Below, one piece after another: positions 11,400 through 21,901 of a stretch of DNA of 64,000 nt. The notes under the pieces were generated by a model. That model had not been told where the DNA came from. It ran no database searches and saw nothing but the letters and a program-made list of their open reading frames with translations. Numbering within the stretch: the stretch's first letter is position 1; the number at the start of each line of letters is the position of its first letter. Origin of the DNA: Elymus sibiricus (lineage: Eukaryota; Streptophyta; Magnoliopsida; Poales; Poaceae); contig CM077665.1 in assembly GCA_039707655.1 (NCBI GenBank), positions 134,683,148 through 134,747,147 of the forward strand. Reading direction: 5' to 3'. Position numbers and translations under genes: made by a program.

Positions 11400-12238
11400 C
11401 ATGGTGAGACACCTGTCATCAGATATGCTCCAATGCTTATGCTGGAGTAGGAGAGGATCGCCAATCATTGCAATGACACAGAGGCTCTGTGGATACTTCG
11501 AATGAAAAGAGCACCATTTGCCAGACTTGTCCAGATCTTCAGGAACAGGGGGCTACTAGAAGATAGCATCCACACCAGTGTGGAAGAGCAAGTGGCCATG
11601 TTCCTTCATGTTGTTGGCCATAACTAGAGATTCAAGGTTATCCACAACATGTTTAGGAGATCAATGGATACCATCTCAAGATACTTCAAGCAAGTGTTGT
11701 ATGTTGTTGGGGAGCTGAGAGGAGAGATGATCAAATCACCATCTGGCCGGACTCCTAGCAAGATTCGCACTAGCCCAAGATGGTATTCATACTTCCAGGT
11801 GAGCAATGCAGTATGTCGTTCATTGCTTCATATGCTAGATTTTTTTCAAGGTGAGTACTAACACAGTCTTCTGTTGGCATTTTAGGATTGCATTGGGGCA
11901 ATAGATGGTACTCATGTCACTTCCAGAGTGCCAAGGTCACAAGCTGCAACATTTAGGGGGAGGAACCACTACACAAGCCAGAATGTGCTTGCTGCGGTTG
12001 ACTTCGATATGAAGTTCACATATGTGCTAGCAGGCTGTGAAGGGTCAGCACATGATGCAAACATACTCAATGACAGCATGACTCGTCCTGATGGCATCAA
12101 CATCCCTGATGGCAAGTTCTACCTAGGAGATGTTGGCTACGCATGTAAACCAGGTGTTCTTCTACCCTTAAGGAAGACCAGGTACCATCTTAACGATTTC
12201 TCTGGTAGGAACTATCCTAGGACTCCACAGGAGCTATT
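11400..12238 (+). pseudogene. PIF/Harbinger transposase, truncated and broken
   Basis: The first exon encodes the N-terminal helical region of plant Harbinger transposases (words such as FARLVQIFRNRGLLEDS, SVEEQVAMFLHVVGHN, TISRYFKQVL, PRWYSYFQ). It has in-frame TAG codons near 11446 and 11623. An 87-bp intron, GTGAGC to TTTTAG at 11799-11885, is predicted. The second exon begins DCIGAIDGTHV (first catalytic Asp). It continues with FRGRNHYTSQNVLAAVDF, AGCEGSAHDA, FYLGDVGYACKPG (second catalytic Asp) and KTRYHLNDFSGRNYPRTPQELF. The third catalytic residue, normally in a VERAFG block just downstream, is missing because the copy is cut at the LINE junction. It cannot be active. Confidence 0.88.
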
Positions 12239-12268
12239 CAATGACAACATGACTCGTCCTGATGGCAT
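12239..12268 (+). repeat. 30-bp templated duplication at the Harbinger/LINE junction
   Basis: The segment repeats 12069-12098 with a single mismatch and sits exactly between the broken transposase and the LINE. Confidence 0.85.
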
Positions 12269-12816
12269 AACAAATATGACAAATCTCCACGGTCACCGCT
12301 AAACTTGGTCGAGCGAGTGCGACACGCCTACCCTCGTTCAGAACAACCGCGTTCTTTGCACCACAGGATGGGAGATCGCTCATCCACACTGCCTCCTCCG
12401 TTGTCTGTCCTCGGCGACTTCGGCCACTGCCTTTTGGTGGTCGATTGTGTCACCCGGCCACCCGGCGCACGACGTTTTCACTTTGAGCATTTTTTGGCCG
12501 AAGCTAGATGGGTTCCACCTCGTGGTCTCCGAGACATGGGAATCTATGCATCCAGACCTGGACCCTTTCAGGCGCATCGTGGCCCGTCTCAAAGCCACTA
12601 TCAACAAAGTTGTCAAAATCGAGATTCTGAATCGGATCGGAGCTCCGTCGGTAGGATCATAGAAACTTAGATTCTATGACCAGAATTGTAGAATCGGAGG
12701 AGCTAGTTTGGATCGTAAGGTCTTAAGATTCTAAGACTTGAGCCGCGATTCTGACAACCTTGACTGTCAGGCAGCTCCAACAATGGAGCTCGTGATCCGT
12801 TGGCAACGTGTCCCTG
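12269..12816 (+). pseudogene. L1-type LINE H, part 1 (endonuclease end and linker)
   Basis: Frames read NLHGHR, then TWSSECDTPTLVQNNRVL, then a decayed HCLLRCLSS block. This matches the C-terminal part of the APE-type endonuclease of plant L1 LINEs. It is followed by SIFWPKLDGFHLVVSETW and PFRRIVARLKAT of the linker before the RT. The frame shifts several times and has stops. A hAT-type MITE interrupts the codons after KAT. Element C then interrupts the frame after GNVSL, and the LINE continues at 57169 with QLKVARDLIARLDAAQ. The 5' part is absent, replaced by the Harbinger fragment. Confidence 0.82.
12605..12762. mobile_element. 158-bp hAT-type MITE inside LINE H
   Basis: Terminal inverted repeats of 17 bp, CAAAGTTGTCAAAATCG at the left and the complement of CAAGGTTGTCAGAATCG at the right, match at 15 of 17 positions. 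Flanking 8-bp duplications ACTATCAA (12597-12604) and ACTGTCAG (12763-12770) match at 6 of 8. Removing the insert and one duplication restores a continuous LINE codon series (KATVRQLQQWSS), which confirms the borders. The 8-bp TSD and CA..TG ends fit hAT-derived MITEs. It has no coding capacity. Confidence 0.8.
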
Positions 12817-14305
12817 TGATGACCCACAAGTATAGGGGATCAATCGTAGTCCTTTCGATAAGTAAGAGTGTCGAACCCAACGAGGAGCAGAAGGAAATGA
12901 CAAGCGGTTTTCAGCAAGGTAATTTTTGCAAGCACTGAAATTGTAGGTAACAGATAGTTTGATAGCAAGATAATTGGTAACGAGCAAGTAACGGTAATGG
13001 TAAATAAAGTGTAGCAAGGTAGCCCAATCCTTTGGTGGCAAAGGACAGGCCAGAACACTTTCTAGTAATAGGCAAAGTGTTCTTGAGGGTACACGGGAAT
13101 TTCATCTAGTCACTTTTATCATGTTGGTTTGATTCGTGTTCGCTACTTTGATAATTTCTTATGTGGGTGGACCGGTGCTTGGGTGATGTTCTTACTTGAA
13201 CAACCTCCCACTTATGATTAACCCCCTCGCAAGCATCCGCAAATACGAGAAAAGTATTAAGATAAAATCTAACCATATCATTAAACGTTTGGATCCAAAT
13301 CAGCCCCTTACGAAGTAGCGCATAAACTAGGGTTTAAGCTTTTGTCACTCTAGCAACCCATCATCTAATAACTACTCCACAATGCATTCCCTTAGGCCCA
13401 AGGATGGTGAAGTGTCATGTAGTCGACGTTCACATGACACCACTAGGGGAATCACAACATAGATATCATCAAAATATCGAACACATATCAAGTTCACATG
13501 ATTACTTGCAACATGACTTCTCCCGTGACCTCAAGAACAAAGGTAACTACTCACAAATAATATTCATGCTCAAGATCAGTGGGGTATTGAATAGCATAAT
13601 GGATCTGAACATATAATGTTCCACCAAATAAACCATATAGCAATCAACTACAAGATGTAATCAACACTACTAGTCACCCACAGGTACCAATCTGAGGTTC
13701 CGGTACAAAGATTGAACACTAGAGATGAACTAGGGTTTGAGAGGAGATGGTGCTGTTGAAGATGTTGATGAAGATTGGCCTCCCAAATATGAGAGGGGTG
13801 TTGGTGATGACGATGGCTTCGATTTCCCCCTCCGGGAGGGAAGTTCCCCCAGTGGAATCGCTCCGTCAGAGGGCAAAAGTGCTCCTGCCCAAGTTCCGCC
13901 TCGAGACGGCAGTGTTCCATCCCGAAAGTCCTCTCTCTATTTTATCTAGGTCAAAAGACCTTATATACCAGAAGATGGGCACCGGAGGTGGGCCGAGGAG
14001 GGCACAACCCGCCCTGGTGTCTTGAGCCCACCAGGGTGGCCCCCTCCGGTAGTTGTTTGCTCCAATATTTTTAATATAATCCAAAAATATTCTCCGTAAA
14101 GTTTCAGCTGGTTTGGAGAAGTGCAGAATAGGTATCTCTGATGTGCTTTTTCAGGTCCAGAATTCCAGCAGCCGGTATTCTCCCACTTTGTGTAAACCTT
14201 GCATATTATGAGAGAAAAGGCATTGGAATCACTCCCTAAAGCATTATTATTTAACAAAACATTATAAATAATAGTAGGAAATCATGATGCAAAATGGACG
14301 TATCA
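12817..14305 (-). repeat. 3' LTR of element C
   Basis: On the minus strand it starts TGATACGTCCATTTTGC at 14305 and ends GGGTCATCA at 12817. Compared with the reassembled 5' LTR it has an extra segment of about 30 bp near 13910-13945. It lacks about 26 bp at 14010-14015 that forms half of the promoter hairpin in the other copy. Confidence 0.92.
13959..13969 (-). promoter_or_regulatory. TATA box of element C 3' LTR
   Basis: GGTATATAAGG on the minus strand, next to the GC-rich hairpin region. The 5' LTR has the same box at 56795-56805. Confidence 0.55.
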
Positions 14306-15861
14306 ACTCCCCCAAGCTTAGACCTCGCTTGTCCTCAAACGAAAGCCGAAATTGACAAGCATGTCCACATGGTTTGAGAGAGAGGTGTCAATAAAAACAA
14401 AATACGGACATGGTATCATAATGCTTATTATCATAACAGCAACAAACTCTATCATAAAACTTATTCATATAACTTCTCATGAATAAGTAACAATTCATCA
14501 CAACATAGAAGTATAAAGCATAAACCTTATTGAAAACCACAAACTATGTTCTCAGTCAACTTTGTAACTACAATTCATCGTATTTTCAGGAAGGGTCTCT
14601 TGTCGGAGCCTTTTGGCAAGTCCACATACTCAACCATCATTTAGTCTTCTATGATTGCTAACACTCACAGCATACCCATGAGCAAAAATTTTCAACCGGA
14701 CACAAAGAAAGATAGGGGCTTATAGTTTCGCCTCCCAACGTACTCACCTCAAGGGAGATGTCAACAATAATATCTCATGCTCACTCACATCCAACTGGAT
14801 ATATGTGCCTAGATCTTTCCTCACCACATTATGCTTGCAAAAGAAAAAGTAAAAAGGAATAGCGAAGAATACTTTGACTCTTGCATAAAAGTAAAGGATA
14901 GGCCCTTCGCAGAGGGAAGCAGATGTTGTCATGCGCTTTTTGGTTTGTATGCCCAATCCCTTAATGTAAAAGAACGTCATGCTATATTGCCCCCTATGAT
15001 AGCAACCTTTATTATGCAGTCCATCGCTTTGATTACTTTGCCATCATAAGTTCGTATAGCGCTCAATTTTCTCTTACACTAATTGATCAAAACACATTTA
15101 GAAGAAATTTTTATTACCTTATTGCACCGATGACAACTTACTTGAAGGATCTTACTCGATCCGTAGGTAGTTATGGTGGACTCTCAAAATGTGAATTTGG
15201 GTTTTGGGTTTTTGGATGCACAAGTAGTATCTCTACTTAGTGCAGAATTTTTGGCTAGCAAAGATACTGAGCAAGCACCACATGTTGAAGGATCTATGAC
15301 AATATAACTTCTATGTGGATATGAACAAGCATAAATCATTACGTTGTCTTCCTTCTCCAACGTCAACAATTTTGGCATAAAATATTTAATGGGGGCTCAC
15401 AATCATAAAAGATGTCCAAGATAGTGTATTTGCATGTGAATCATCTCTTCCCTTGTTAATTCTTTCATGAATTGCATCATTGACCAATGCTATGTTTGTC
15501 AATCTCCAATAAATTTTACAACTTATACTTTTCCTTATGTGATGTCATTACTTACCATAGGATTAGCATATGATTATTTTCATTTATTTATCTTTCCCTT
15601 TATTTGATTGCAACAAGAAAATAGGGAAGCAAAATCTCAAACTAAACTTTATTATATAACTCTCACTCGATTACATAGATAGATAGACCACGAAACTAAC
15701 ACACAAAAATAGATCATGCTAAACTTTTATTCAACTAAATCAAAAGGAAACTGAAGATCGAACTAAGATAGGTAAAGGCGAATAAGAGTGATGGTGATAC
15801 GATACCGGAGCACCTCCCCCAAGCTTGGCTCAAGCCAAGGGGAGTGCCCATACCCGTGTGC
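14306..15861 (-). other. 3' non-coding region and polypurine tracts of element C
   Basis: No ORF of substance. The purine-rich tract CTAAGCTTGGGGGAGT (minus strand, 14306-14321) abuts the 3' LTR. A second copy, CCAAGCTTGGGGGAGG, lies at 15813-15828. The region between is AT-rich and related to the 3' non-coding region of element A. Confidence 0.7.
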
Positions 15862-16263
15862 TCAAGTCTCCTTTGGTGGTGATGAAGAAGAAGGTGGTGG
15901 TGAAGAAGTATCACACTTCAGACTCAATAGGTACTCCAATTTGCGGATGACTCTCCGAAGGGTAATGATGTGCTCCTCTAGCAAAATATTTTCATGAGTG
16001 AGAAATTTATTCTAAACACGAACCGCTTTGAAAGCTCTAAAAGCTTCAATTTCAATGGGGGTGAGATCGTTGTAATAAGATTGAAGGATATCTTCTTCTT
16101 CCCCTTCCTCAATTAGCATGGGTTGTCCTCCTTCTGGAGCTTGATCCTTCGTAGCCTCCTTGCCCTTGTCTTCATTATTGGCTTCTTTTGGCTCTTCTCT
16201 CTTCAACTCGATCTTCATCAGCCAAGCATCTCCTTCTACATTATTGTTGGAGGGAGAAGACAT
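15862..16263 (-). pseudogene. Accessory ORF of element C (acidic, helical; one in-frame stop)
   Basis: The ORF begins ATG at 16263 (MSSPSNNNVEGDAW) and has one TAG after FKAVRV at 16012-16014. In the same frame it continues through NKFLTHENILLEEHI and TLRRVIRKLEYLLS to a TGA at 15862-15864, about 133 codons in all. It is rich in Glu and Lys, with a helical heptad-like stretch near the end and a Pro/Ser tail. I do not recognise a family. It lies downstream of integrase, where Athila-type elements carry extra or env-like ORFs, but no membrane segment is visible. A TATA-bearing, LTR-like segment directly upstream (16264-16608) suggests it is expressed from its own promoter. Confidence 0.5.
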
Positions 16264-16608
16264 AATGCCTGGCTTGGTAGATCTGATAGGAAAACAGCAA
16301 GAAACAAGAACAGAGTATTTTCCTGCAATGCGGCTGTCAAAACAGTCGTGGGTATATATAGAGAATTTTTATTCTTGGAGAGCAAGCATATGGAAGGAAA
16401 ACGGAGTCGGGAAGGTGTTCGAGGTGGGCACAACCTACCAGGGCGCGCCAGGCAGGGCTGGCGCGCCCTGGTGTATCATGATCACCTCGGTTGCCTTCCG
16501 GTTTATTTCTTATTTTCCTAATTTTTCTAATATTCCAAAACTGACAAAAAATATTTTTGCGGATTTTTCGGAGTCCGTTTGCTTACTGTATCACGTACCT
16601 CCTATTTT
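16264..16608 (-). promoter_or_regulatory. LTR-like internal promoter of element C
   Basis: Read on the minus strand, this gap between integrase and the accessory ORF contains the AAACGGACTCC block seen in LTR U3 regions. It then has a GC-rich hairpin with 15-bp perfect inner arms (ACCAGGGCGCGCCAG type, 16437-16475), the TATA box CTATATATACCC near 16350-16365, and a short leader to the ATG at 16263. The order is the same as in LTRs A, B and C. It reads as a copied U3 promoter placed in front of the accessory ORF. Confidence 0.55.
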
Positions 16609-17361
16609 TCAGAGTTCTGGAGTGTTCCGGAAGGTTTCTTTTATGTGTTCGTCTGGTGTCATGGTTTGGATAACATTGCTTTGAACATTAATAGGCGTAC
16701 CTGAGATATAATGTTTAATTCTTTGTCCATTAAGCACCTTTGGGTTAGTACCTTCGGCATTATTAATCTTGATAGCTCCAGAATGATAGACCTCTTCGAT
16801 AATATATGGTCCTTCCCATTTGGAGAGAAGCTTGCATGCAAAAAATCTTAAATGAGAGTTGAACAAAAGAACATAGTCTCCTATTTTGAATTCCCGCTTT
16901 TGGATTCTTTTGTTATGCCATCTTTTTAATTTTTCTTTGAATACTTTGGCATTTTCATAGGCTTGGGTTCTCCATTCATCTAGTGAGCTAATATCAAATA
17001 GCCTCTTCTCACCGGAAAGTTCGAAATCATAATTGAGTTCTTTAATTTCCCATAATGCTTTATGTTCTAACTCTAGAGGCAAATGACAAGCTTTTCTGTA
17101 TACCATTTTGTACGGAGACATACCCATAGGACTTTTATAGGCTATTCTATAGGCCCAAAGTGTATCATCTAGTTTCTTAAACCAATTCTTTCGAGACCTA
17201 TTGACAGTTTTTTGTAATATCAAATTTATTTCTCTATTGCGAAGTTCAACTTGACCACTAGATTGAGGATGATAGGTTGATGCAATTCTATGGTTAACAT
17301 CATATTTAGCAAGCATCTTACGGAAAGCATCATGAATAAAGTGTGAACCACCATCAGTCAT
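16609..17361 (-). pseudogene. Integrase C-terminal half, element C
   Basis: The frame starts TDGGSHFIHDAF (second catalytic Asp of the DDE core). It continues HPQSSGQVELRNREI (catalytic Glu) and ends with the C-terminal integrase domain (KWEGPYIIEEVYHSGAIKI). It is separated from the upstream half (17358-18575) by a one-base frame slip at about 17360. The C-terminus is of ordinary length, with no chromodomain visible. That fits Athila rather than chromovirus elements. Confidence 0.88.
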
Positions 17362-18575
17362 AAATATCTAGGGATTCCAAACCTCGGCAAGATAACCTCT
17401 TTAAGCATTTTAATGGAGGTGTCGTGATCATCACTACTAGTTGGAATAGCTTCTACCCACTTAGTGGCATAATCAACAACAACCAAAATATGAGTATACC
17501 CGTTAGAGGAAGGAAAAGGTCCCATATAATCAAAACTCCAAACATCAAATGGTTCAACAACAAGTGAATAATTCATAGGCATTTCCTGCCGCTTACCGAT
17601 ATTACCAATTCTTTGACATTCATCACAAGACAAGACAAACTTACGGGCATCCTTGAAGATAGTAGGCCAATAAAAACCAGATTGCAATACCTTGTGAGCA
17701 GTTCTATCTCCCGCATGATGTCCTCCATAAGCTTCGGAATGATATTTCCGTAGGATTTGTTCCTGTTCATGCTCAAGTACACAATGTCTAATAATACCAT
17801 CTACTCCTTCTTTATAAAGATGTGGGTCATCCCAAAAGTAATGTCTTAAATCATAGAAGAATTTTTTCTTTTGTTGGTATGTGAAGCTAGGTGGTATGTA
17901 TTTAGCGACAATGTAATTAGCATAATCAACATACCAAGGAGTGTTTTGAGAAACATTTATTGCAGCTAACTGTTTGTCAGGGAAGCTATCATCAATAGGT
18001 AGTGGGTCATCAAGAATATTTTCTAACCTAGACAAGTTATCAGCTACGGGGTTCTCAGCTCCCTTCCTATCAACGATATGTAAGTCAAATTCTTGAAGCA
18101 AGAGAACCGACCTAATGAGTCTAGCTTTAGCATCTTTCTTTTCCATAAGATATTTTATAGTAGCATGATCGGTGTGAACAATAACTTTGGAATTAACAAT
18201 GTAGGATCTAGATTTACCACAAGCAAACACAACTGCTAAAAATTCTTTTTCAGTAGTAGCATAATTTCGTTGGGCACTGTCTAAAGTTTTGCTAGCATAA
18301 TGGATAACATTCAACTTCTTATCAACTCGTTTTCCTAGAACAGCGCCAACAGCATAATCACTAGCGTCATACATAATTTCGAAAGGCAAGTTCCAATCAG
18401 GTGGTTGAATGATAGGCGCAAAGGTTAAGGCATTCTTGAGTGTTTCAAAGGCTTCTACACAATCATCATCAAAAACAAAAGGGATATCCTTTTGCAAAGG
18501 ATTAGTAAGAGGCCTGGAAATTTTAGAGAAGTCTTTAATGAACCTCCTATAGAAACCAGCATGACCAAGGAAACT
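17358..18575 (-). pseudogene. RNase H and integrase N-terminal half, element C
   Basis: RNase H begins at [14 protein letters not shown] and continues with [19 protein letters not shown] and [10 protein letters not shown]. The integrase zinc finger is visible as [15 protein letters not shown] and SCDECQRIG, followed by the catalytic core start [13 protein letters not shown] (first catalytic Asp). It lies in the same frame as the RT upstream, separated only by an in-frame TGA at 18576-18578. The frame breaks at its end (GIPRYL then stop). Confidence 0.9.
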
Positions 18576-19967
18576 TCAAATGCCTTTAATATCTTTAGGA
18601 CATGGCATTTTCTCAATTGCATCAACTTTAGCTTTATCCACCTCAATACCTAGTTCAGATATTTTATGCCCCAAGACAATACCTTCATTAGCCATAAAGT
18701 GGCACTTCTCCCAATTGAAGACAAGATTAGTTTGTTCACATCTCGGCAAAACTCGATCAAGGTTGCTTAAGCAATCATCAAAAGAAGTTCCGTAAACGGA
18801 AAAATCATCAACGAAAACCTCCACAATCTTTTCACAAAAATCAGAGAATATAGCAATCATACATATTTGAAAGGTCGCACTTGCATTGCATAAACCAAAA
18901 GTCATACGTCTATAAGCATAAGTTCCAAAAGGACAAGTAAAGGTGGTTTTCTCTTGATCAGATTGTGATACAGGTATTTGAGAGAAACAAGAATATCCAT
19001 CCAGAAAACAAAAGTGTGTGTGTTTAGATAATCTTTCGAACATATGATCAATAAAAGGCAGGGGGTAATGATATTTTCTAGTACCTTTATTTAATTTTCT
19101 AAAATCAGTTACCATTCTATAGCCAGTAACAATTCTTTGTGGAATGAGTTCATTCTTATCATTAGGAACAACGGTAATACCTCCCTTCTTAGGGACACAA
19201 TGAACGGGACTTACCCATCTACTATCAGCTATGGGATAGATTATACCTACTTCCAGAAGCTTTAATATTTCAGTTCTTACCACTTCTTTCATCTTAGGAT
19301 TCAATCGACGTTGGTGATCAACAACGGGTTTAGCATCAGGTTCCACATTAATCTTGTGCTGACATAGAGTGGGACTAATGCCCTTAAGATCATCAAGAGT
19401 ATATCCAATAGCAGCCCGGTGTTTCCTCAGAATTTTTAATAATCTTTCTTCTTCATGTTCTGAAAGGTTAGCACTAATAATAACAAGATATATCTTTTTC
19501 TCATCAAGATAAGTATACTTCAAAGTATCAGGCAATTGCTTTAATTCAAACACAGGATCACCGTTAGGTGGAGGAGGACCTCCAAGAGTTTCAATAGGCA
19601 AATTGTGTTTCAGGAGAGGTTGTTGTTCAAAGAAAATTTTATCTATTTCATTTCTTTCACGCAAGTGCATATCATTTTTGTGGTCAAGCAGATATTGCTC
19701 TAGTGGGTCAGTAGGAGGCACGGCAATAGAAGCAAGACCAATTATTTCATACTTACTAGATAATTCTCTATCACGAGGTTGTATACTAAACTTGGAAAAA
19801 TTAAACTCATGAGAAACATCACCAAAACTGACACCGACATTTTGTTTTTCACAATCTATCTTAGCATTAACGGTGTTCAATAAAGGTCTACCAAAGATAA
19901 TGGGACAAAAGTCATCCTGTGGGGAACCAAGAACTAGAAAATTAGTAGGGTATTTACTTTCCCACAC
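18576..19967 (-). pseudogene. Reverse transcriptase, element C
   Basis: RT motifs in order: EVGIIYPIADSRWVSPVHCV, MVTDFRKLNKGTRK, FLDGYSCFSQIPVS, TFTCPFGTYAYRRMTFGLCN and the catalytic VFVDDFSVYG. The N-terminal part of the frame is the end of the protease domain (IFGRPLLNTVNA), so protease and RT belong to one polyprotein. A frameshift near 19940-19965 separates it from the protease start, and a TGA at 18576 ends it before RNase H. The catalytic VDD is intact. Confidence 0.92.
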
Positions 19968-20470
19968 AGGACTTCAACGTCTCTAACAATCCCAAGTGGT
20001 GTGATGGTGTCTCTATTAGCAAGTTTGATAGTAACATCAATATCTTCTATTTCAGCAGGTGCTATTTCATTCATAATTTCTTGGTCTAAGGTAAAAGGAA
20101 TAGCACTAACACTAGCACCAAAGTAACATAAATCATGATAGCAATGATCTCCTATTTTGACTGAGACAACAGGCATGCCCACTACGGGTCTATGTTTATC
20201 TTTTTCATCAGGTTTGGCAATTCTAGCAGCTTCATCACAGAAGTAGATAACATGCCCATCAATATTTTCTACCAAGAGATCTTTAACCATAGCAACACTA
20301 GGTTCTAATTTAATTTGCTTAGTGGGCTTAGGTGCTCTAATATTACTCTTGCGAACCACGGTTGATACCTTAGCATGTTCCTTTACTCTAACAGGGAAAG
20401 GTGGTTTTTCAATATAAGTGGTAGGCACAACTGGATCAACATTGTAAATGATGGTTTCATCTTTAGCCAT
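19934..20470 (-). pseudogene. Protease region, element C
   Basis: The frame contains VVGMPVVSVKIGDHCYHDL and then CYFGASVSAIP at the retropepsin active site. The catalytic DLG of this family (DLGAS in element A) reads YFG here, so the active-site Asp is lost. The following block VTIKLANRDTITPLGIV is typical of the family. The frame is offset relative to both gag and RT. Confidence 0.82.
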
Positions 20471-20514
20471 GACCGGTTCTTTAATTTCTTATTTAATAGG
20501 GAGTGATATTTAAA

Positions 20515-21348
20515 CTAGTTCTCTTTAGGGAGATCAACATGAGTAGCAAATGATTCACAGATATAGGCTACTATCTCAGAGTCAAGTCCATATTTTGTGC
20601 TAAACTTGTGAAAAGCATCGGTATTCATAAAAGATTTAACACAATCAAACTTAAGCTTTATACCTGACTCATTACCTTCGTCGAGTTCCCAATCTTCATA
20701 GTTGTGTTTAATTCTTTCTAAGAGATCCCACTTGAATTCAATAGTCTTCTTCATAAAAGAACCAGTGCAAGAAGTATCGAGCATGGATTGATCATTATGA
20801 GAAAGCCGAGCATAAAAATTCTGAATAATAACTTCTCTCGGAATATCATGATTGGGGCATGAATATAACATTGACTAAATCCTCCCCCAACCTAGAACGA
20901 TGCTTTCTCCTTCACGAGGCCAAAAATTATATATATAATTCCGATCACGATGAACTAGATGCATGGGATAAAACTTTTGATGGAATTCCAACTGCAATCG
21001 ATTCCAGTTCCATGGTCCAAGATCATCAGATAGCCTATACCATGTCAATGATTTTCCCTTCAAAGATAAAGGGAAAACCTTCTTCTTAGCTTCATCTCCG
21101 GGTAGACCTACAAGCTTAAATAATCCACAAATTTCGTTCACATATAATAGGTGCTTATCAGGGTGTTCAGTTCCATCTCCTGCATAAGGTTTAGCAAGCA
21201 GTTTTTCTACCATACCCGAAGGAATTTCATAACCAATATTTTCAGTAGGAGTATTAGGTTGAGGGGCAACTAATTGTGGTTCTGGTCGAGGTGAAGATAC
21301 CCCGAACAAACCCCCCAATGGATTGTTTTCCATAGTAGCAAGTAACAA
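20515..21348 (-). pseudogene. gag, element C
   Basis: One frame from the ATG region near 21333 (MENNPLGGLFGVSS) contains the plant gypsy Gag core: KPYAGDGTEHPDKHLLYVNE, FPLSLKGKSLTWYRLS and FHQKFYP. It is interrupted by one TAG at about 20875 (GWGRI, stop), then continues in frame with NFYARLSHNDQSMLDTSCTG to the stop at 20515. No zinc knuckle is visible, as is common for Athila-type Gag. Confidence 0.88.
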
Positions 21349-21408
21349 TAAATTTCAGCACGTAGTATAAGTTTTTCCTTACCGATTTCCACTTACCAAG
21401 AGTGCTTC

Positions 21409-21428
21409 ACTCCCCGGCAACGGTGCCA
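21409..21428 (-). other. Primer-binding site of element C
   Basis: On the minus strand TGGCACCGTTGCCGGGGAGT lies 11 bases inside the 5' LTR end (21440). The word is characteristic of Athila-type elements, close to TGGCGCCGTTGCCGGGG. Confidence 0.85.
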
Positions 21429-21439
21429 GAAAAGAGTCT

Positions 21440-21901
21440 TGATGACCCACAAATATAGGGGATCAATCGTAGTACTTTCGATAAGTAAGAGTGTCGAACG
21501 CAACGAGGAGCAGAAGGAAATGACAAGCGGTTTTCAGCAAGGTAATTTCTGCAAGCACTGAAATTGTAGGTAACAGATAGTTTGATAGCAAGATAATTGG
21601 TAACAAGCAAGTAACGGTAACGGTAAATAAAGTGCAGCAAGGTAGGCCAATCCTTTTGTGGGAAAGGACATGCCAGAACAGTTTCTAGTAATAGGCAAAG
21701 TGTTCTTTAGGGTACATGGGAATTTCATCTAGTCACTTTTATCATGTTGGTTTGATTCGTGTTCGCTACTTTGATAATTAGATATGTAGGTGGACCGGTG
21801 CTTGGGTGTTATTCTTACTTGAACAACCTCCCACTTATGATTAACCCCCTCACAAGCATCCGCAACTACGAGAAAATTATTAAGATAAAATCTAACCATA
21901 G
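21440..21901 (-). repeat. 5' LTR of element C, inner piece
   Basis: The U5-side part of the LTR. It matches 12817-13278 and is cut by element D at the CATAG target site (21897-21901). Confidence 0.9.

Larger units (their letters stand above)
10751..12268 (+). mobile_element. Truncated PIF/Harbinger DNA transposon
   Basis: The left part has the GCGCATTTGGTTGCC type of terminus common in grass Harbinger elements. It is followed by a GC-rich leader and a two-exon transposase. The right part is lost: the transposase breaks off near 12238 and is followed by a 30-bp copy of its own sequence, then by L1 LINE H. No right terminal repeat or clear TWA duplication was found, so the left border is approximate. 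Confidence 0.7.
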
